Notes under the pieces: model-generated
What the model was told of the DNA's origin: nothing
Databases searched by the model: none
The model's input: the letters and a program-made list of their open reading frames with translations, nothing else
Program-made: the position numbers and the translations under genes
Part shown: positions 42,868 to 50,708 of the stretch, piece after piece
Layout: each line of letters opens with the position of its first letter
How positions within the stretch are numbered: position 1 is the first letter of the stretch
Source: an uncultured Erwinia sp.
Lineage (GTDB): Bacteria > Pseudomonadota > Gammaproteobacteria > Enterobacterales > Enterobacteriaceae
Reading direction: 5' to 3'
Length of the DNA stretch: 50,708 nt
Assembly (NCBI GenBank): GCA_946221915.1
Contig: CAMIKG010000032.1
Coordinates: 1-50,708, forward strand

Positions 42868-44195
42868 CCCTTCTGCGACAGCACGTCACTGCCGTCCAGC
42901 GCTGCTGTGCGGCGGTAGCTGAGAATCGCATTGAGGAGAATGGCGCCAAAGGTGGCGGTACCGATACCGCCGAGCGTGAAGCCCGCGATATTCAGGGCAA
43001 AATCGCCCGCGCCGAGCACCAGCGTCACTGCCACCATAATCAGGTTGCTGTTCTGACCCAGATCAACATTGTTCTGCACCCAGATTTTTGCTCCCGCCAC
43101 CGCAATCAGACCAAACACCACGATGGATGCACCGCCAATCACCGGGCCAGGAATGGTGTGGATCAGTGCGCCAAATTTTGGCGAGAAGCCGAGCAGAATG
43201 GCGACCAGCGCCGCTGCGACAAACACCAGTGTCGAATAGACTTTGGTCACCGCCATCACGCCAATGTTTTCTGCATAAGTGGTCATGCCGCTGCCGCCCA
43301 CACTACCGGAAAGCATCGTTGCCAGCCCGTCGCCGACAAAGGCGCGTCCCATATACGGGTCGAGGCTGCGGCCGGTCATTCCCGCCACCGCTTTCAGATG
43401 GCCGAGGTTTTCCGCCACCAGAATCACCGCCACTGGCGCAATCAGCACCATCGCCTGCAGGTTAAAGGTCGGTGAAGAGAACTGCGGCAGGCCAAACCAG
43501 GCGGCGCCAGCCAGCGCGCTGAAATCAACCGGTTTACCGAAGCCCAGCACGTTGGTCAGCAGCGCATACATCGCCCAGGCGAGGATCAGCCCCACCAGGA
43601 TCAGCAGACGCTGCACCATACCGCGGGTAAACACCGCCACCAGCCCGATGCACAGCACGGTCATTACCGCCATCCAGCTGTCAAAGCTGGAGGCAGAGAC
43701 GCTGCGCACGGCGATCGGCGCCAGATTAAGACCAATCGCCATCACTACTGCGCCGGTGACCACGGGTGGCATCAGGCGTTCAATCCAGCGCGTGCCCAGC
43801 TTCATGACCACCAGGCCTATCAGGGTATACAGCAGGCCACAGGCGATCACGCCGCCCAGCGCGATGCTGAGATGGGGATTGAGTCCCTGGCCGTTATAGC
43901 CCGTGACGGCAATCACCACGCCGACAAAGGCGGCGCTGGAGCCAAGATAGCTCGGCACCCGTCCCCCGGTCACCAGGAAGAACAGCAGGGTGCTGATGCC
44001 GGACAACAGGATCGCCAGATTGGGGTCCAGCCCCATCAGCAGCGGCATCAGCACTGTCGCGCCGAACATCGCCACTGCATGCTGCACCCCCATAATCAGG
44101 CTTTGCCCGACGGGCAGCGCTTCATCAGGCGCCACGATACCGTGGCTGTTAACTGCGGATACTTTACGCCATTGCGGGAACCAGGAACTTGCCAT
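42864..44195 (-). CDS. rutG: Uracil permease RutG
   Basis: RutG imports uracil (and thymine/xanthine weakly) across the inner membrane by proton symport. The 443-aa protein belongs to the nucleobase:cation symporter-2 family, with about 14 hydrophobic segments. Conserved segments include VPSYLGSSAAFVG (the QH-like signature is in GVQHAVAMFGATVLMP) and SGSVGGSGMTTYAENIGVMAVT. It is the last gene of rutABCDEFG, 49 bp after rutF. Confidence 0.95.
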   Translation of the reverse strand: MASSWFPQWRKVSAVNSHGIVAPDEALPVGQSLIMGVQHAVAMFGATVLMPLLMGLDPNLAILLSGISTLLFFLVTGGRVPSYLGSSAAFVGVVIAVTGYNGQGLNPHLSIALGGVIACGLLYTLIGLVVMKLGTRWIERLMPPVVTGAVVMAIGLNLAPIAVRSVSASSFDSWMAVMTVLCIGLVAVFTRGMVQRLLILVGLILAWAMYALLTNVLGFGKPVDFSALAGAAWFGLPQFSSPTFNLQAMVLIAPVAVILVAENLGHLKAVAGMTGRSLDPYMGRAFVGDGLATMLSGSVGGSGMTTYAENIGVMAVTKVYSTLVFVAAALVAILLGFSPKFGALIHTIPGPVIGGASIVVFGLIAVAGAKIWVQNNVDLGQNSNLIMVAVTLVLGAGDFALNIAGFTLGGIGTATFGAILLNAILSYRRTAALDGSDVLSQKG

Positions 44196-44244
44196 CGTCT
44201 TCTCCAGATAGAGGTGAAAAACTGTGACTGCCGGACTGCGGGGA

Positions 44245-44769
44245 TTAGCAGGCTTCCTGCCGCAGCAAATGATGATATCCGCGATCGAAATAGATCAGGC
44301 CGTGGCTGTTTTCGTTACACACCAGCGCCTGCGCTTCGCAAAACAGAATGTCGTGGGTGCCGACGCTGACCACCTGGCTGATTTTGCAGTCAAATGAGGC
44401 AATTGCTCCCGCCAGCACCGGCGCGCCGGTAACCAGCGTTGACCACTCAGCGGCGACAAAACGTTCTTCCATCGGCGTTTTACCGCCAAACAGATTGGAC
44501 AGTGGCTCATGGCCTGCCGCCAGCGTATTGACGCACAGCGCCTGGTTCTGCTGAAACACCGGCCAGACGGAGGCCGAACGGTTCAGGCACACCAGTAAGG
44601 TCGGCGGGCTATCGGTGACGCTGCACACGGCGGAGGCGGTGAAACCCGCCCGGCCGCCCGGTCCGTCGGTGGTGATGATATTCACAGCCGCGCCGAGGCG
44701 CGACATGGCATTACGGAACTCCTGTTTCTCCACGCTGGCGGCGGCCAGCGGCAGGGTGTGCAGCGACAT
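44245..44769 (-). CDS. rutF: FMN reductase RutF
   Basis: RutF reduces FMN with NADH and supplies FMNH2 to RutA. The 174-aa protein is a flavin-reductase-like split-barrel domain (FRNAMSRLGAAVNIITTDGPGGRAGFTASAVCSVTDSPP), similar to HpaC. It follows rutE by 10 bp. It is unrelated in fold to SsuE, which does the same task for SsuD. Confidence 0.95.
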   Translation of the reverse strand: MSLHTLPLAAASVEKQEFRNAMSRLGAAVNIITTDGPGGRAGFTASAVCSVTDSPPTLLVCLNRSASVWPVFQQNQALCVNTLAAGHEPLSNLFGGKTPMEERFVAAEWSTLVTGAPVLAGAIASFDCKISQVVSVGTHDILFCEAQALVCNENSHGLIYFDRGYHHLLRQEAC

Positions 44770-44779
44770 GGTTTACTCC

Positions 44780-45370
44780 TTAAGCGAGCTGACAGGCTTC
44801 GCTAAAATCGAGACGCGGCAGACGGGCATGTACCTTGCTGGCATCGCCGTAGCCAATATTGATTAACAAATTACTTTTCCAGCCATTTTCGGCAAAAAAT
44901 GCCGCATCCACTTTTGCCCGATCAAAGCCGGACATCGGTCCGGTATCGAGGCCGAGTGCACGACAGGCGCTGATCAGATACGCAGCCTGCAGCGAGCTGT
45001 TGCGAAATGCCGTCTCTTCCGCCAGCTCCGGGCTGGAGGTGAACCAGGAACGGGCATCGGTGTGCGGGAACAGTTTTGGTAACGCGTCAAAAAACTGCGG
45101 GTCCCAGGCAACAATCGCCGTCACCGGCGCTTTCATGGTTTTTTCCAGGTTGCCGCTGGACAGCGTCGGGCGCAGCTTCTCTTTGCCTTCCGCGCTGCGG
45201 ACAAACACAAAGCGTGCCGGACCGCAGTTGGCTGAGGTTGGCCCAAGACGCAGCAGGTTATAAATCGCTTCCAGTTGCGCATCGCTCACCGGTTTGTCCT
45301 GCCAGACGCTGTGGGTGTGCGCGTCAGTGAACAGGGTGGCGAGGGCTGCGTTATTCAGTGGTTCTGCCAT
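44780..45370 (-). CDS. rutE: Malonic semialdehyde reductase RutE
   Basis: RutE reduces toxic malonic semialdehyde, released in uracil breakdown, to 3-hydroxypropionate. The 196-aa protein is a nitroreductase-fold flavoenzyme with GPTSANCGPARFVFV and GDTGPMSGFD-like segments (ALGLDTGPMSGFDRA). Its start lies 16 bp inside the end of rutD, so the genes overlap and are probably coupled. Confidence 0.95.
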   Translation of the reverse strand: MAEPLNNAALATLFTDAHTHSVWQDKPVSDAQLEAIYNLLRLGPTSANCGPARFVFVRSAEGKEKLRPTLSSGNLEKTMKAPVTAIVAWDPQFFDALPKLFPHTDARSWFTSSPELAEETAFRNSSLQAAYLISACRALGLDTGPMSGFDRAKVDAAFFAENGWKSNLLINIGYGDASKVHARLPRLDFSEACQLA

Positions 45371-46182
45371 GTTGACTCCATTTGCGGGTTAAAAGTGACA
45401 ACCGGCGGCGGGGCACCAAGCCATTCCAGCACTAACCGGTTGAAAGTCAGACTATCAGTTACGCTCATGGCATGACCACCCCAGCGCATTTTCTGCAACG
45501 TGGCGTTGGGCAGCGCCTCGTGCAGGGTTTCCGAGCAGGTCCAGGGCACCAGCAGGTCGTCCTGCGCGCAGATCACCAGCACCGGCTGGCTGATGCGCTG
45601 CGCGCTGGCGCGGAAATCGACAGCCATCAGGGCATGCAGGCGGCGCAGCAGATTTTCCATGCCCTGGAAATGCGCGACCGCCAGGCTGTCCTCTGCTTCA
45701 ATGCGCGCCTGATTGGCAGAGAGCCAGTCGGCGGGGTAGAGAAACAGCGGCTGTGCGCGCACAAAGGCTTCGACGCCAACATTCAGCAGCAGATCGCGCC
45801 GCACATGGAAGCAGCGGCGGGTATGGGCATCGAGGCTCAGCCAGCCATTCACCACCACCACGCGCGCCACCCGTTGCGGATAATCCAGCGCCATCTGCAG
45901 GCCGATCAGGCCGCCGAGCGCGTGGCCAATCACATCGCACTGGGTAATACCGTGCTGCTCCAGTGCCTGCGCCAGTTCGGCGGCCATATCCTGCATGCTG
46001 TAGCCGTCAGGCAGGGTATCGGCACTGCGCCCCGTGCCGCGCTGGTCATATACCACCACCCGATAATGCTCTTCCAGCGCCTGCTTTTGCGGCAGCCAGA
46101 AGTGAGCGGAGCCGCCCAGACCGGCGGAAAGCACCACGGTTTTTGCCGCGGCATGTTGCTGACCTGACAGCTCGATATACAT
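45355..46182 (-). CDS. rutD: Putative carbamate hydrolase RutD
   Basis: RutD is an alpha/beta-hydrolase-fold protein thought to speed hydrolysis of carbamate or aminoacrylate in the Rut pathway. The 275-aa protein shows YDQRGTGRS and the nucleophile-elbow position GHALGG, in which Ala replaces the usual Ser. E. coli RutD has the same GHALG, so this is a family trait, not a mutation. Its ATG is 24 bp after rutC, and its 3' end overlaps rutE by 16 bp. Confidence 0.94.
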   Translation of the reverse strand: MYIELSGQQHAAAKTVVLSAGLGGSAHFWLPQKQALEEHYRVVVYDQRGTGRSADTLPDGYSMQDMAAELAQALEQHGITQCDVIGHALGGLIGLQMALDYPQRVARVVVVNGWLSLDAHTRRCFHVRRDLLLNVGVEAFVRAQPLFLYPADWLSANQARIEAEDSLAVAHFQGMENLLRRLHALMAVDFRASAQRISQPVLVICAQDDLLVPWTCSETLHEALPNATLQKMRWGGHAMSVTDSLTFNRLVLEWLGAPPPVVTFNPQMESTWQNH

Positions 46183-46206
46183 AGTGCTGCTCCTCTGCTG
46201 GCCGGG

Positions 46207-46593
46207 TTATTTGCCGATATGCGCAATGGTGGCGATCTCAATCAGGGCGTCCGGTTTCACCAGGCCACACTGAATGCAGTAACGCGCCGGTTTATCGCCG
46301 GGAAAGTATTCGGCATACACCTCGTTGACTGCCGCGTAGTTGCTCCAGTCAGTGATAAAGATGGAGTTAAAGGTGACGTCAGCCATCGTGCCGCCTGCGG
46401 TTTCAATCACGCTTTTGATGATCTCCAGCACATGGCGTGTCTGCGCCGCGGCATCGCCGACGTGCACCACATTATTCTGTTTATCAAACGGCAGGGTGCC
46501 GGAGACATACACCACGCCGTCAGCCAGCGTGCCGGGAACAAACGGCGCCAGCGGCGTACCGCTGCCCGGTGGGGTAATCACAGTTTTTGGCAT
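46207..46593 (-). CDS. rutC: 3-aminoacrylate deaminase RutC (RidA/YjgF family)
   Basis: RutC deaminates 3-aminoacrylate to malonic semialdehyde. The 128-aa protein has the RidA fold with YVSGTLPFDKQNN, the CARYCIQC-like catalytic Arg/Cys region (PARYCIQCGLVKPDALIEI) and a conserved IEIATIAHIGK end. It lies 14 bp after rutB. Confidence 0.96.
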   Translation of the reverse strand: MPKTVITPPGSGTPLAPFVPGTLADGVVYVSGTLPFDKQNNVVHVGDAAAQTRHVLEIIKSVIETAGGTMADVTFNSIFITDWSNYAAVNEVYAEYFPGDKPARYCIQCGLVKPDALIEIATIAHIGK

Positions 46594-46607
46594 CGTATCG
46601 CTCCTGA

Positions 46608-47348
46608 TCAGGCTGAATGGGTTACTGCAGGGGTGTCCTGCAAGGTCTGGCAGAAGGTCGTCACATCGGAGACCCAGCCAAAAAACGTTTCGATATTAAA
46701 AATCGCCGCCTGCTGGGCGAACGGCGGCCCTGCCTGATAGGTGGCGTCTTCCAGCACCACGCCGAAATATTCGAGGAAGAAGCCATCGCGCAACGTCGAT
46801 TCGACACAGACATTGGTGGCGATGCCGGTAAAGATCAGGTGGCGGATGCCGCGGCTGCGCAGCATGCTGTCCAGCGGCGTATTAAAGAAGCCGCTGTAGC
46901 GCGGTTTGGGCAGTACAATGTCGCCGGGCTGCGGCTGCAGTTCGTCGACCAGCTGATAGTCCCAGCCGCCTTTCGCCAGCAGTGTGCCCTGCAGCTCCGG
47001 CCGCTTGCGCATGGTTTTCAGCGCGTTGGATTTGTGGAAGTTCGGCGAACCCGCGCCACCGGCTTCAACATACTGATCATCCCAGCCATTCTGGAACCAG
47101 ATAATCTGGATGCCCGCCGCGCGTGCGGCGGTCACCGCCTGATGAATTTTTTCGATCACCGGTTTGGTGGCGGAGACATCAAAACCAGCCAGATCGAGAT
47201 AGCCGCCCGTGGTGGCGTAAGCATTCTGCATATCCACCACAATCAGCGCACTTTGTGCTGGCGGGAAGGCGATCGCTTCCGGACGTGCGGGCAGCACCAG
47301 GGTATCGGCCTGCATCGTGGCACACACCACGCTCTCAGGGTTATGCAT
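46608..47348 (-). CDS. rutB: Ureidoacrylate amidohydrolase RutB
   Basis: RutB hydrolyses ureidoacrylate to carbamate and aminoacrylate. The 246-aa protein is an isochorismatase-like hydrolase. Its triad residues lie in VVDMQNAY (Asp), LLAKGGWDYQ (Lys) and GIATNVCVESTLRD (Cys). The ATG overlaps the rutA stop by one base (TGATG). An internal ATG at 47315 would give 235 aa, closer to the 230-aa E. coli form, and cannot be excluded. Confidence 0.95.
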   Translation of the reverse strand: MHNPESVVCATMQADTLVLPARPEAIAFPPAQSALIVVDMQNAYATTGGYLDLAGFDVSATKPVIEKIHQAVTAARAAGIQIIWFQNGWDDQYVEAGGAGSPNFHKSNALKTMRKRPELQGTLLAKGGWDYQLVDELQPQPGDIVLPKPRYSGFFNTPLDSMLRSRGIRHLIFTGIATNVCVESTLRDGFFLEYFGVVLEDATYQAGPPFAQQAAIFNIETFFGWVSDVTTFCQTLQDTPAVTHSA

Positions 47349-48439
47349 CAGGCCACCTCCCGCGCAGCATCGATCACGCCGATACGGCTTTTCATCAGCG
47401 GCTGGATGCGTTCGCCGAAAGCTTCAATGCCCTGCAGGAAATCGTCAAAAGTCAGCAGCACGCCCTGGGTGCCGTCAACCGTCGCCACTTCATCGAGCAT
47501 GCGTGCCACGCTGGCGTAAGAACCCACCAGCGTGCCCATATTGATATTCACTGCTGATGTTGGATCGGCCATCTGGCGCACATTAGTATCGCTGCCGGAG
47601 CGGGTATCCTGCTGGCTCTGGGTAGTCAGCCATGACAGCGCCTCTTCATCCGCGCCCGCTTTATAGTGTTCCCACTTCGCGCGCGCCGCTTCGTCGGTTT
47701 CGTCGGCGATAATCATAAACAGCACAAACGAGCCGACGTCGCGCCCGGTCTGCTCCGCTGCCGCTTTCATCCGGCTGGCGGTGGGCGCAAAGGCGGTCGG
47801 CGTGTTAACGCCTTTGCCAAAGCAGAAGTTGTAGTCGGCATAGTTAGCCGAGAACGCCATACCGGCGTCGCTCTGCCCGGCGCAGATCACTTTCACCGGT
47901 TGCTGCGGGCGTGGACTGAGGCGACAGTCGTTCATGGTGAAGAATTCACCTTTCAGATCCGATTTACCGTTGCCCCACAGATCGCGCAGCACCTGCACAT
48001 ATTCGGTCAGATAGTCATAGCGGCGCGAGAAGTACTCATCGCCTGGCCAGATGCCCATCTGCTCGTACTCGGGTTTCTGCCAGCCGGTGACCAGATTAAC
48101 GCCAAAGCGGCCGGGGCAGATCGAATCGATCGTCGAGGCCATGCGTGCCACAATAGCCGGTGGCAGCGTCAGGGTGGCGGCAGTGGCGTAGATTTGAATA
48201 CGTGATGTCACGGCGGCGAGACCCGCCATCAGGGTGAAGGATTCAAGGTTGTGATCCCAGAATTCGGTTTTACCACCAAAGCCACGCAGTTTGATCATCG
48301 ACAGCGCAAAATCGAAATGGTAGTGCTCTGCTTTCTGCACGATGGCTTTGTTGAGTTCAAAACTTGGCATGTACTGTGGCGCATGGGTTGAGATCAACCA
48401 GCCGTTGTTACCGATAGGAATAAAGACACCAATTTTCAT
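47348..48439 (-). CDS. rutA: Pyrimidine oxygenase RutA
   Basis: RutA opens the uracil ring at C4 using FMNH2 and oxygen to give ureidoacrylate, the first step of the Rut pathway for using pyrimidines as nitrogen source. The 363-aa protein has the same length as in E. coli and the luciferase-like fold (GVFIPIGNNGWLIS start, FGVNLVTGWQKPEYEQMG). It is the first gene of rutABCDEFG. A sigma54-type promoter lies about 90 bp upstream. Confidence 0.96.
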   Translation of the reverse strand: MKIGVFIPIGNNGWLISTHAPQYMPSFELNKAIVQKAEHYHFDFALSMIKLRGFGGKTEFWDHNLESFTLMAGLAAVTSRIQIYATAATLTLPPAIVARMASTIDSICPGRFGVNLVTGWQKPEYEQMGIWPGDEYFSRRYDYLTEYVQVLRDLWGNGKSDLKGEFFTMNDCRLSPRPQQPVKVICAGQSDAGMAFSANYADYNFCFGKGVNTPTAFAPTASRMKAAAEQTGRDVGSFVLFMIIADETDEAARAKWEHYKAGADEEALSWLTTQSQQDTRSGSDTNVRQMADPTSAVNINMGTLVGSYASVARMLDEVATVDGTQGVLLTFDDFLQGIEAFGERIQPLMKSRIGVIDAAREVA

Positions 48440-48527
48440 GTGAAACCCCTCTGCTTAACGATGGATGTGGTTCACGCGCGGCGATGCATCCTGCAACTTT
48501 CCCCGAGGCGGCGCTCCCGTGTTAAAT

Positions 48528-48543
48528 TGCAAACACTGTGCCA
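48528..48543 (-). promoter_or_regulatory. Sigma54 promoter of rutABCDEFG
   Basis: On the minus strand TGGCACAGTGTTTGCA fits the sigma54 consensus TGGCAC-N5-TTGCA, with GG and GC exactly 10 bp apart. Transcription would start near 48518, leaving a leader of about 79 nt. This fits NtrC/nitrogen control of the rut operon known from E. coli. Clear NtrC sites were not found upstream. Confidence 0.75.
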
Positions 48544-48616
48544 GAAAATAAAAGTGTCGTGTAAACAGTGTGTTATAATAAACGCGCAATTTTGTTGCGG
48601 AGTGAGTGGTCCGAAA

Positions 48617-48632
48617 CAGACCATTTGGTAAA
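48617..48632. promoter_or_regulatory. RutR-type operator
   Basis: CAGACCATTTGGTAAA matches the RutR consensus TTGACCANNTGGTCAA at 13 of 14 defined-centre positions or nearly so: the GACCA-N2-TGGT core is perfect and mismatches are confined to the outer ends. It lies between rutA and rutR, about 74 bp upstream of the rutA -24 element. RutR represses rut in the absence of uracil in E. coli. Confidence 0.75.
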
Positions 48633-48722
48633 AAATGTCTGCACACAAAACAGGCAAAGATGTGCCATCAGAGTGCAGGCGCTTTGCTATTATCTGCCAA
48701 CAGCGATGGAGAAGGAGTTACA

Positions 48723-49358
48723 GTGAAGTCTGCAGAAAAAGCCCCGACGCGCCGTTCGCGCGCAGTTGCCGCCAAACGCCAGGCGATTCTCGCCGCGGCG
48801 CTGGAGTTTTTCTCTCAATTTGGCATCCATGGCACCAGCCTCGATCAGGTGGCGGAACGCGCCGACGTCTCGAAAACCAATCTCCTCTACTATTTTCCCT
48901 CGAAAGAGGCGCTGTATATCGCGGTGCTGAAAGACATCCTCGATGTCTGGCTGGCGCCGCTGCGCGCGATGCGTGACGATTTGCAGCCGCTGGACGCGAT
49001 TGGTGAATATGTCCGCATGAAGCTGGAAGTCTCGCGCGACCATCCGCAGGCATCGCGGCTGTTCTGCCTTGAAATGCTGCAGGGTGCGCCATTACTGAAA
49101 GGGGAGCTGGAAGGGGATTTAAAAGCGCTGGTGGAAGAGAAGTCTGCGGTGATCGAAGGCTGGATTGCCCAGGGGCGTCTGGCGCCGGTCGAGCCGCATC
49201 ATCTGATCTTTATGCTGTGGGCGACCACCCAGCACTACGCTGATTTTGCCAGCCAGGTTGAGGCGATCACCGGGCAGACGCTCAGCGATCCGGTTTTCTT
49301 TCAGCAAACCGTGGAAAATGTGCAGCGCATGGTGATTGAAGGGATTCGCGTGCGCTAA
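48723..49358 (+). CDS. rutR: Pyrimidine-responsive TetR-family regulator RutR
   Basis: RutR represses the rut operon and releases DNA when it binds uracil or thymine. In E. coli it also acts at other pyrimidine genes such as carAB. The start is set at GTG 48723, with GGAG 5 nt upstream, giving 211 aa (E. coli 212). The ATG at 48606 would overlap the operator. The TetR HTH is at residues about 15-60 (AILAAALEFFSQFGIHGTSLDQVAERADVSKTNLLYYF). The ligand domain has the W-TTQHYADFASQVEAITG helix. Confidence 0.95.
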   Translation: MKSAEKAPTRRSRAVAAKRQAILAAALEFFSQFGIHGTSLDQVAERADVSKTNLLYYFPSKEALYIAVLKDILDVWLAPLRAMRDDLQPLDAIGEYVRMKLEVSRDHPQASRLFCLEMLQGAPLLKGELEGDLKALVEEKSAVIEGWIAQGRLAPVEPHHLIFMLWATTQHYADFASQVEAITGQTLSDPVFFQQTVENVQRMVIEGIRVR

Positions 49359-49436
49359 GTTTGCGCAGCTGTAACTTTCTTTACATTGCTTATGGCAGGA
49401 TAACCGCTTCATATATTTATTAATCAGGGAATAACG

Positions 49437-50414
49437 ATGGATTCGGTTTCTCAGCTGGTGCTCGGTGCGTCGGTCACCATGGCGGCAATGGGGCGCAAAG
49501 TGCCGCTCTGGCAGGCGGCGGCGGTAGGGGCTGTGTGTGGTACGTTGCCGGATCTGGATGTGTTTCTCGATCACGGTGACGCCATCCGCAATATGACGTT
49601 TCACCGTACCGAAAGCCACTCGTTGCTGTTTCTGACACTGACGTCGCCGTTACTGGCCTGGTTGCTGGCTGGCGCGCTGCGCCAGCGTCATCTGTGGGTG
49701 AACTGGTGGATAGCGATCTGGCTGGCGCTGATTACCCATCCGCTGCTGGATTTAATGACGGTGTATGGCACCCAGCTCGGCCTGCCGTTAACCGACCACC
49801 CGTACGCCATCAGCAGTATCTATATTATCGATCCGCTGTATACCCTGCCGCTGCTGTTTGCGCTGGTGCTGGCGCTCTGGCGGCGCGGTGCGCGCGGTCT
49901 GTGGTGGAATCGTCTCGGGTTGACGGTCAGTACCCTCTATCTGGTCTGGAGCGTGCTGGCGCAAAGTTACGCCACGCAGCAGGTGAAGGCGGAAATCGCC
50001 CGTCAGCAGCTGCCTGCAGAACAGGTGCTGGTCTCACCGACTGCGTTTAATACTTTGGTATGGCGCGTGCTGGTAATGACGCCGCAGGGTTATGCCGAAG
50101 GTTTTTACTCGCTGCTGTCGCCGCAGCGCCCGCTGCAGTTCAGCCAGCACGATCGTGGTGCGGAACTGTATCAGCGCTACAAAGGAGACTGGTATGTGGA
50201 TCGCGTCGCCTGGTTCAGCCACGGTTTCTTCGCGATGCGCGAGCAGGAAGGGCGCTTGCTGATTAGCGACTTGCGTATGGGTGAAGATCCCAGCTACACC
50301 TTCACCTTTGATTTGGGGGCGCCAGAAGGGTTGAAAGCGGCGCAGCCGACGCGATTGCCTTCACCGCGTCCGTCATTATCAGCGTCGTTCAGCGCGCTGT
50401 GGCAGCGCTTGTAA
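49437..50414 (+). CDS. Membrane-bound metal-dependent hydrolase (YdjM/DUF457 family)
   Basis: The 325-aa protein has about four membrane segments in its first 165 residues and a soluble C-terminal half. Putative metal ligands are the PDLD motif (38-41), His56 and His61 in FHRTESHS, and His101 with Asp105 in THPLLDLM, the set that defines the family related to E. coli YdjM. No substrate is known; it is called a hydrolase by family only. It lies 78 bp after rutR, and AGGGA precedes the ATG weakly. Confidence 0.85.
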   Translation: MDSVSQLVLGASVTMAAMGRKVPLWQAAAVGAVCGTLPDLDVFLDHGDAIRNMTFHRTESHSLLFLTLTSPLLAWLLAGALRQRHLWVNWWIAIWLALITHPLLDLMTVYGTQLGLPLTDHPYAISSIYIIDPLYTLPLLFALVLALWRRGARGLWWNRLGLTVSTLYLVWSVLAQSYATQQVKAEIARQQLPAEQVLVSPTAFNTLVWRVLVMTPQGYAEGFYSLLSPQRPLQFSQHDRGAELYQRYKGDWYVDRVAWFSHGFFAMREQEGRLLISDLRMGEDPSYTFTFDLGAPEGLKAAQPTRLPSPRPSLSASFSALWQRL

Positions 50415-50708
50415 CCTGGCACGTCGTGGTTGGTTTGGTGCCTTGTATTTCTGTGATGCCTGCAAGAGAAAGGGCGGCATTATTGCCTAATGCCAGTCAG
50501 TTAAGCATTGTGGTGGTGGTGTGTCTTGATAAATAACGAAAGGAGCAGGCCGGCTGCGCTGTATTTTTTCGCTGAGATGCCCGTGAAGGGGGGCGCAGCC
50601 TCAGCTGCTACAGGGCGGTCCTCGCGCCACGCTGCGCGCGGTGCCTTCGGTTCCGGCATCGCGCCGACGGACCGGCCAGAGCGGGCGTCCTGCCCGCACC
50701 GGCCTGAC
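50415..50708. other. GC-rich structured non-coding end of window
   Basis: After the last gene a small hairpin GGCATTA (50476-50482) / TAATGCC (50488-50494) lies without a T-tract. From 50551 the DNA becomes very GC-rich, with stem arms GGCTGCGC (50552-50559) / GCGCAGCC (50593-50600) and GCGGGC / GCCCGC (50681-50697). No ORF with a ribosome-binding site is seen. It looks like a dispersed repeat or an intergenic element cut by the window edge. Confidence 0.5.

Noticed and set aside
45355..46182. RutD missing its nucleophile Ser as an inactivating mutation
   Set aside because: E. coli RutD also has GHALG at this position, so it is normal for the family.

Overview
The window is a GC-moderate stretch of enterobacterial core chromosome. 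Gene content and order follow the Escherichia coli pncB-to-rut neighbourhood (pncB, pepN, ssu, pyrD, zapC, ycbX, rlmL, uup, pqi, rmf, fabA, lonH, matP, ompA, sulA, sxy, yccS, yccF, helD, mgsA, csgI, yccU, hspQ, rlmI, acyP, tusE, yccA, tRNA-Ser, agp, yccJ, wrbA, ymdF, rut). The hya and app operons that E. coli carries between yccA and agp are absent, and several proteins are moderately diverged. This points to Enterobacterales outside Escherichia/Salmonella, probably Erwiniaceae (Pantoea or Erwinia type). The genus is inferred from general resemblance, not proven.

Layout. 1-4500: divergent pncB and pepN, flanked by palindromic REP/REPIN-like repeats. 4501-8771: ssuEADCB on the minus strand for sulfonate-sulfur scavenging. 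8772-20160: pyrD, zapC, ycbX, rlmL, uup, pqiABC and rmf, with a clear PurR box, a sigma70 promoter and terminators. 20223-24359: fabA (FabR-like and FadR-like operators), lonH, matP and ompA. 24710-35870: sulA with a textbook LexA box, sxy, yccS-yccF, helD, mgsA, csgI, yccU, rlmI-hspQ (sigma32 promoter), acyP, tusE and yccA. 36089-36682: two identical tRNA-Ser(UGA) genes. 37013-42867: agp with an unusual TolA-like C-terminal tail, an aldehyde dehydrogenase, yccJ-wrbA, a 31-residue small protein gene, ymdF and an EamA transporter. 42864-49358: rutABCDEFG for pyrimidine-ring nitrogen scavenging, and divergent rutR, with a canonical sigma54 promoter and a RutR-type box between them. 49437-50414: a DUF457/YdjM-type membrane hydrolase. 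50415-50708: GC-rich structured non-coding DNA.

How the genes work together. Two nutrient-scavenging operons each pair an FMN reductase with a luciferase-like FMNH2 monooxygenase: SsuE/SsuD for sulfonates and RutF/RutA for uracil. SsuABC and RutG import the substrates. Envelope genes (ompA, pqiABC, yccA, csgI), division and nucleoid genes (zapC, sulA, matP), ribosome and translation genes (rlmL, rlmI, uup, rmf, tusE, tRNA-Ser) and stress genes (hspQ, wrbA, ymdF, rmf) make up the rest.

I see no phage, CRISPR, toxin-antitoxin or defence island. The most unusual items are the Ala/Lys/Glu-rich extension on glucose-1-phosphatase, the small ORF between wrbA and ymdF, the REPIN-like doublet, the duplicated tRNA-Ser, and a FadR-like operator that lies over the end of the lonH coding sequence.
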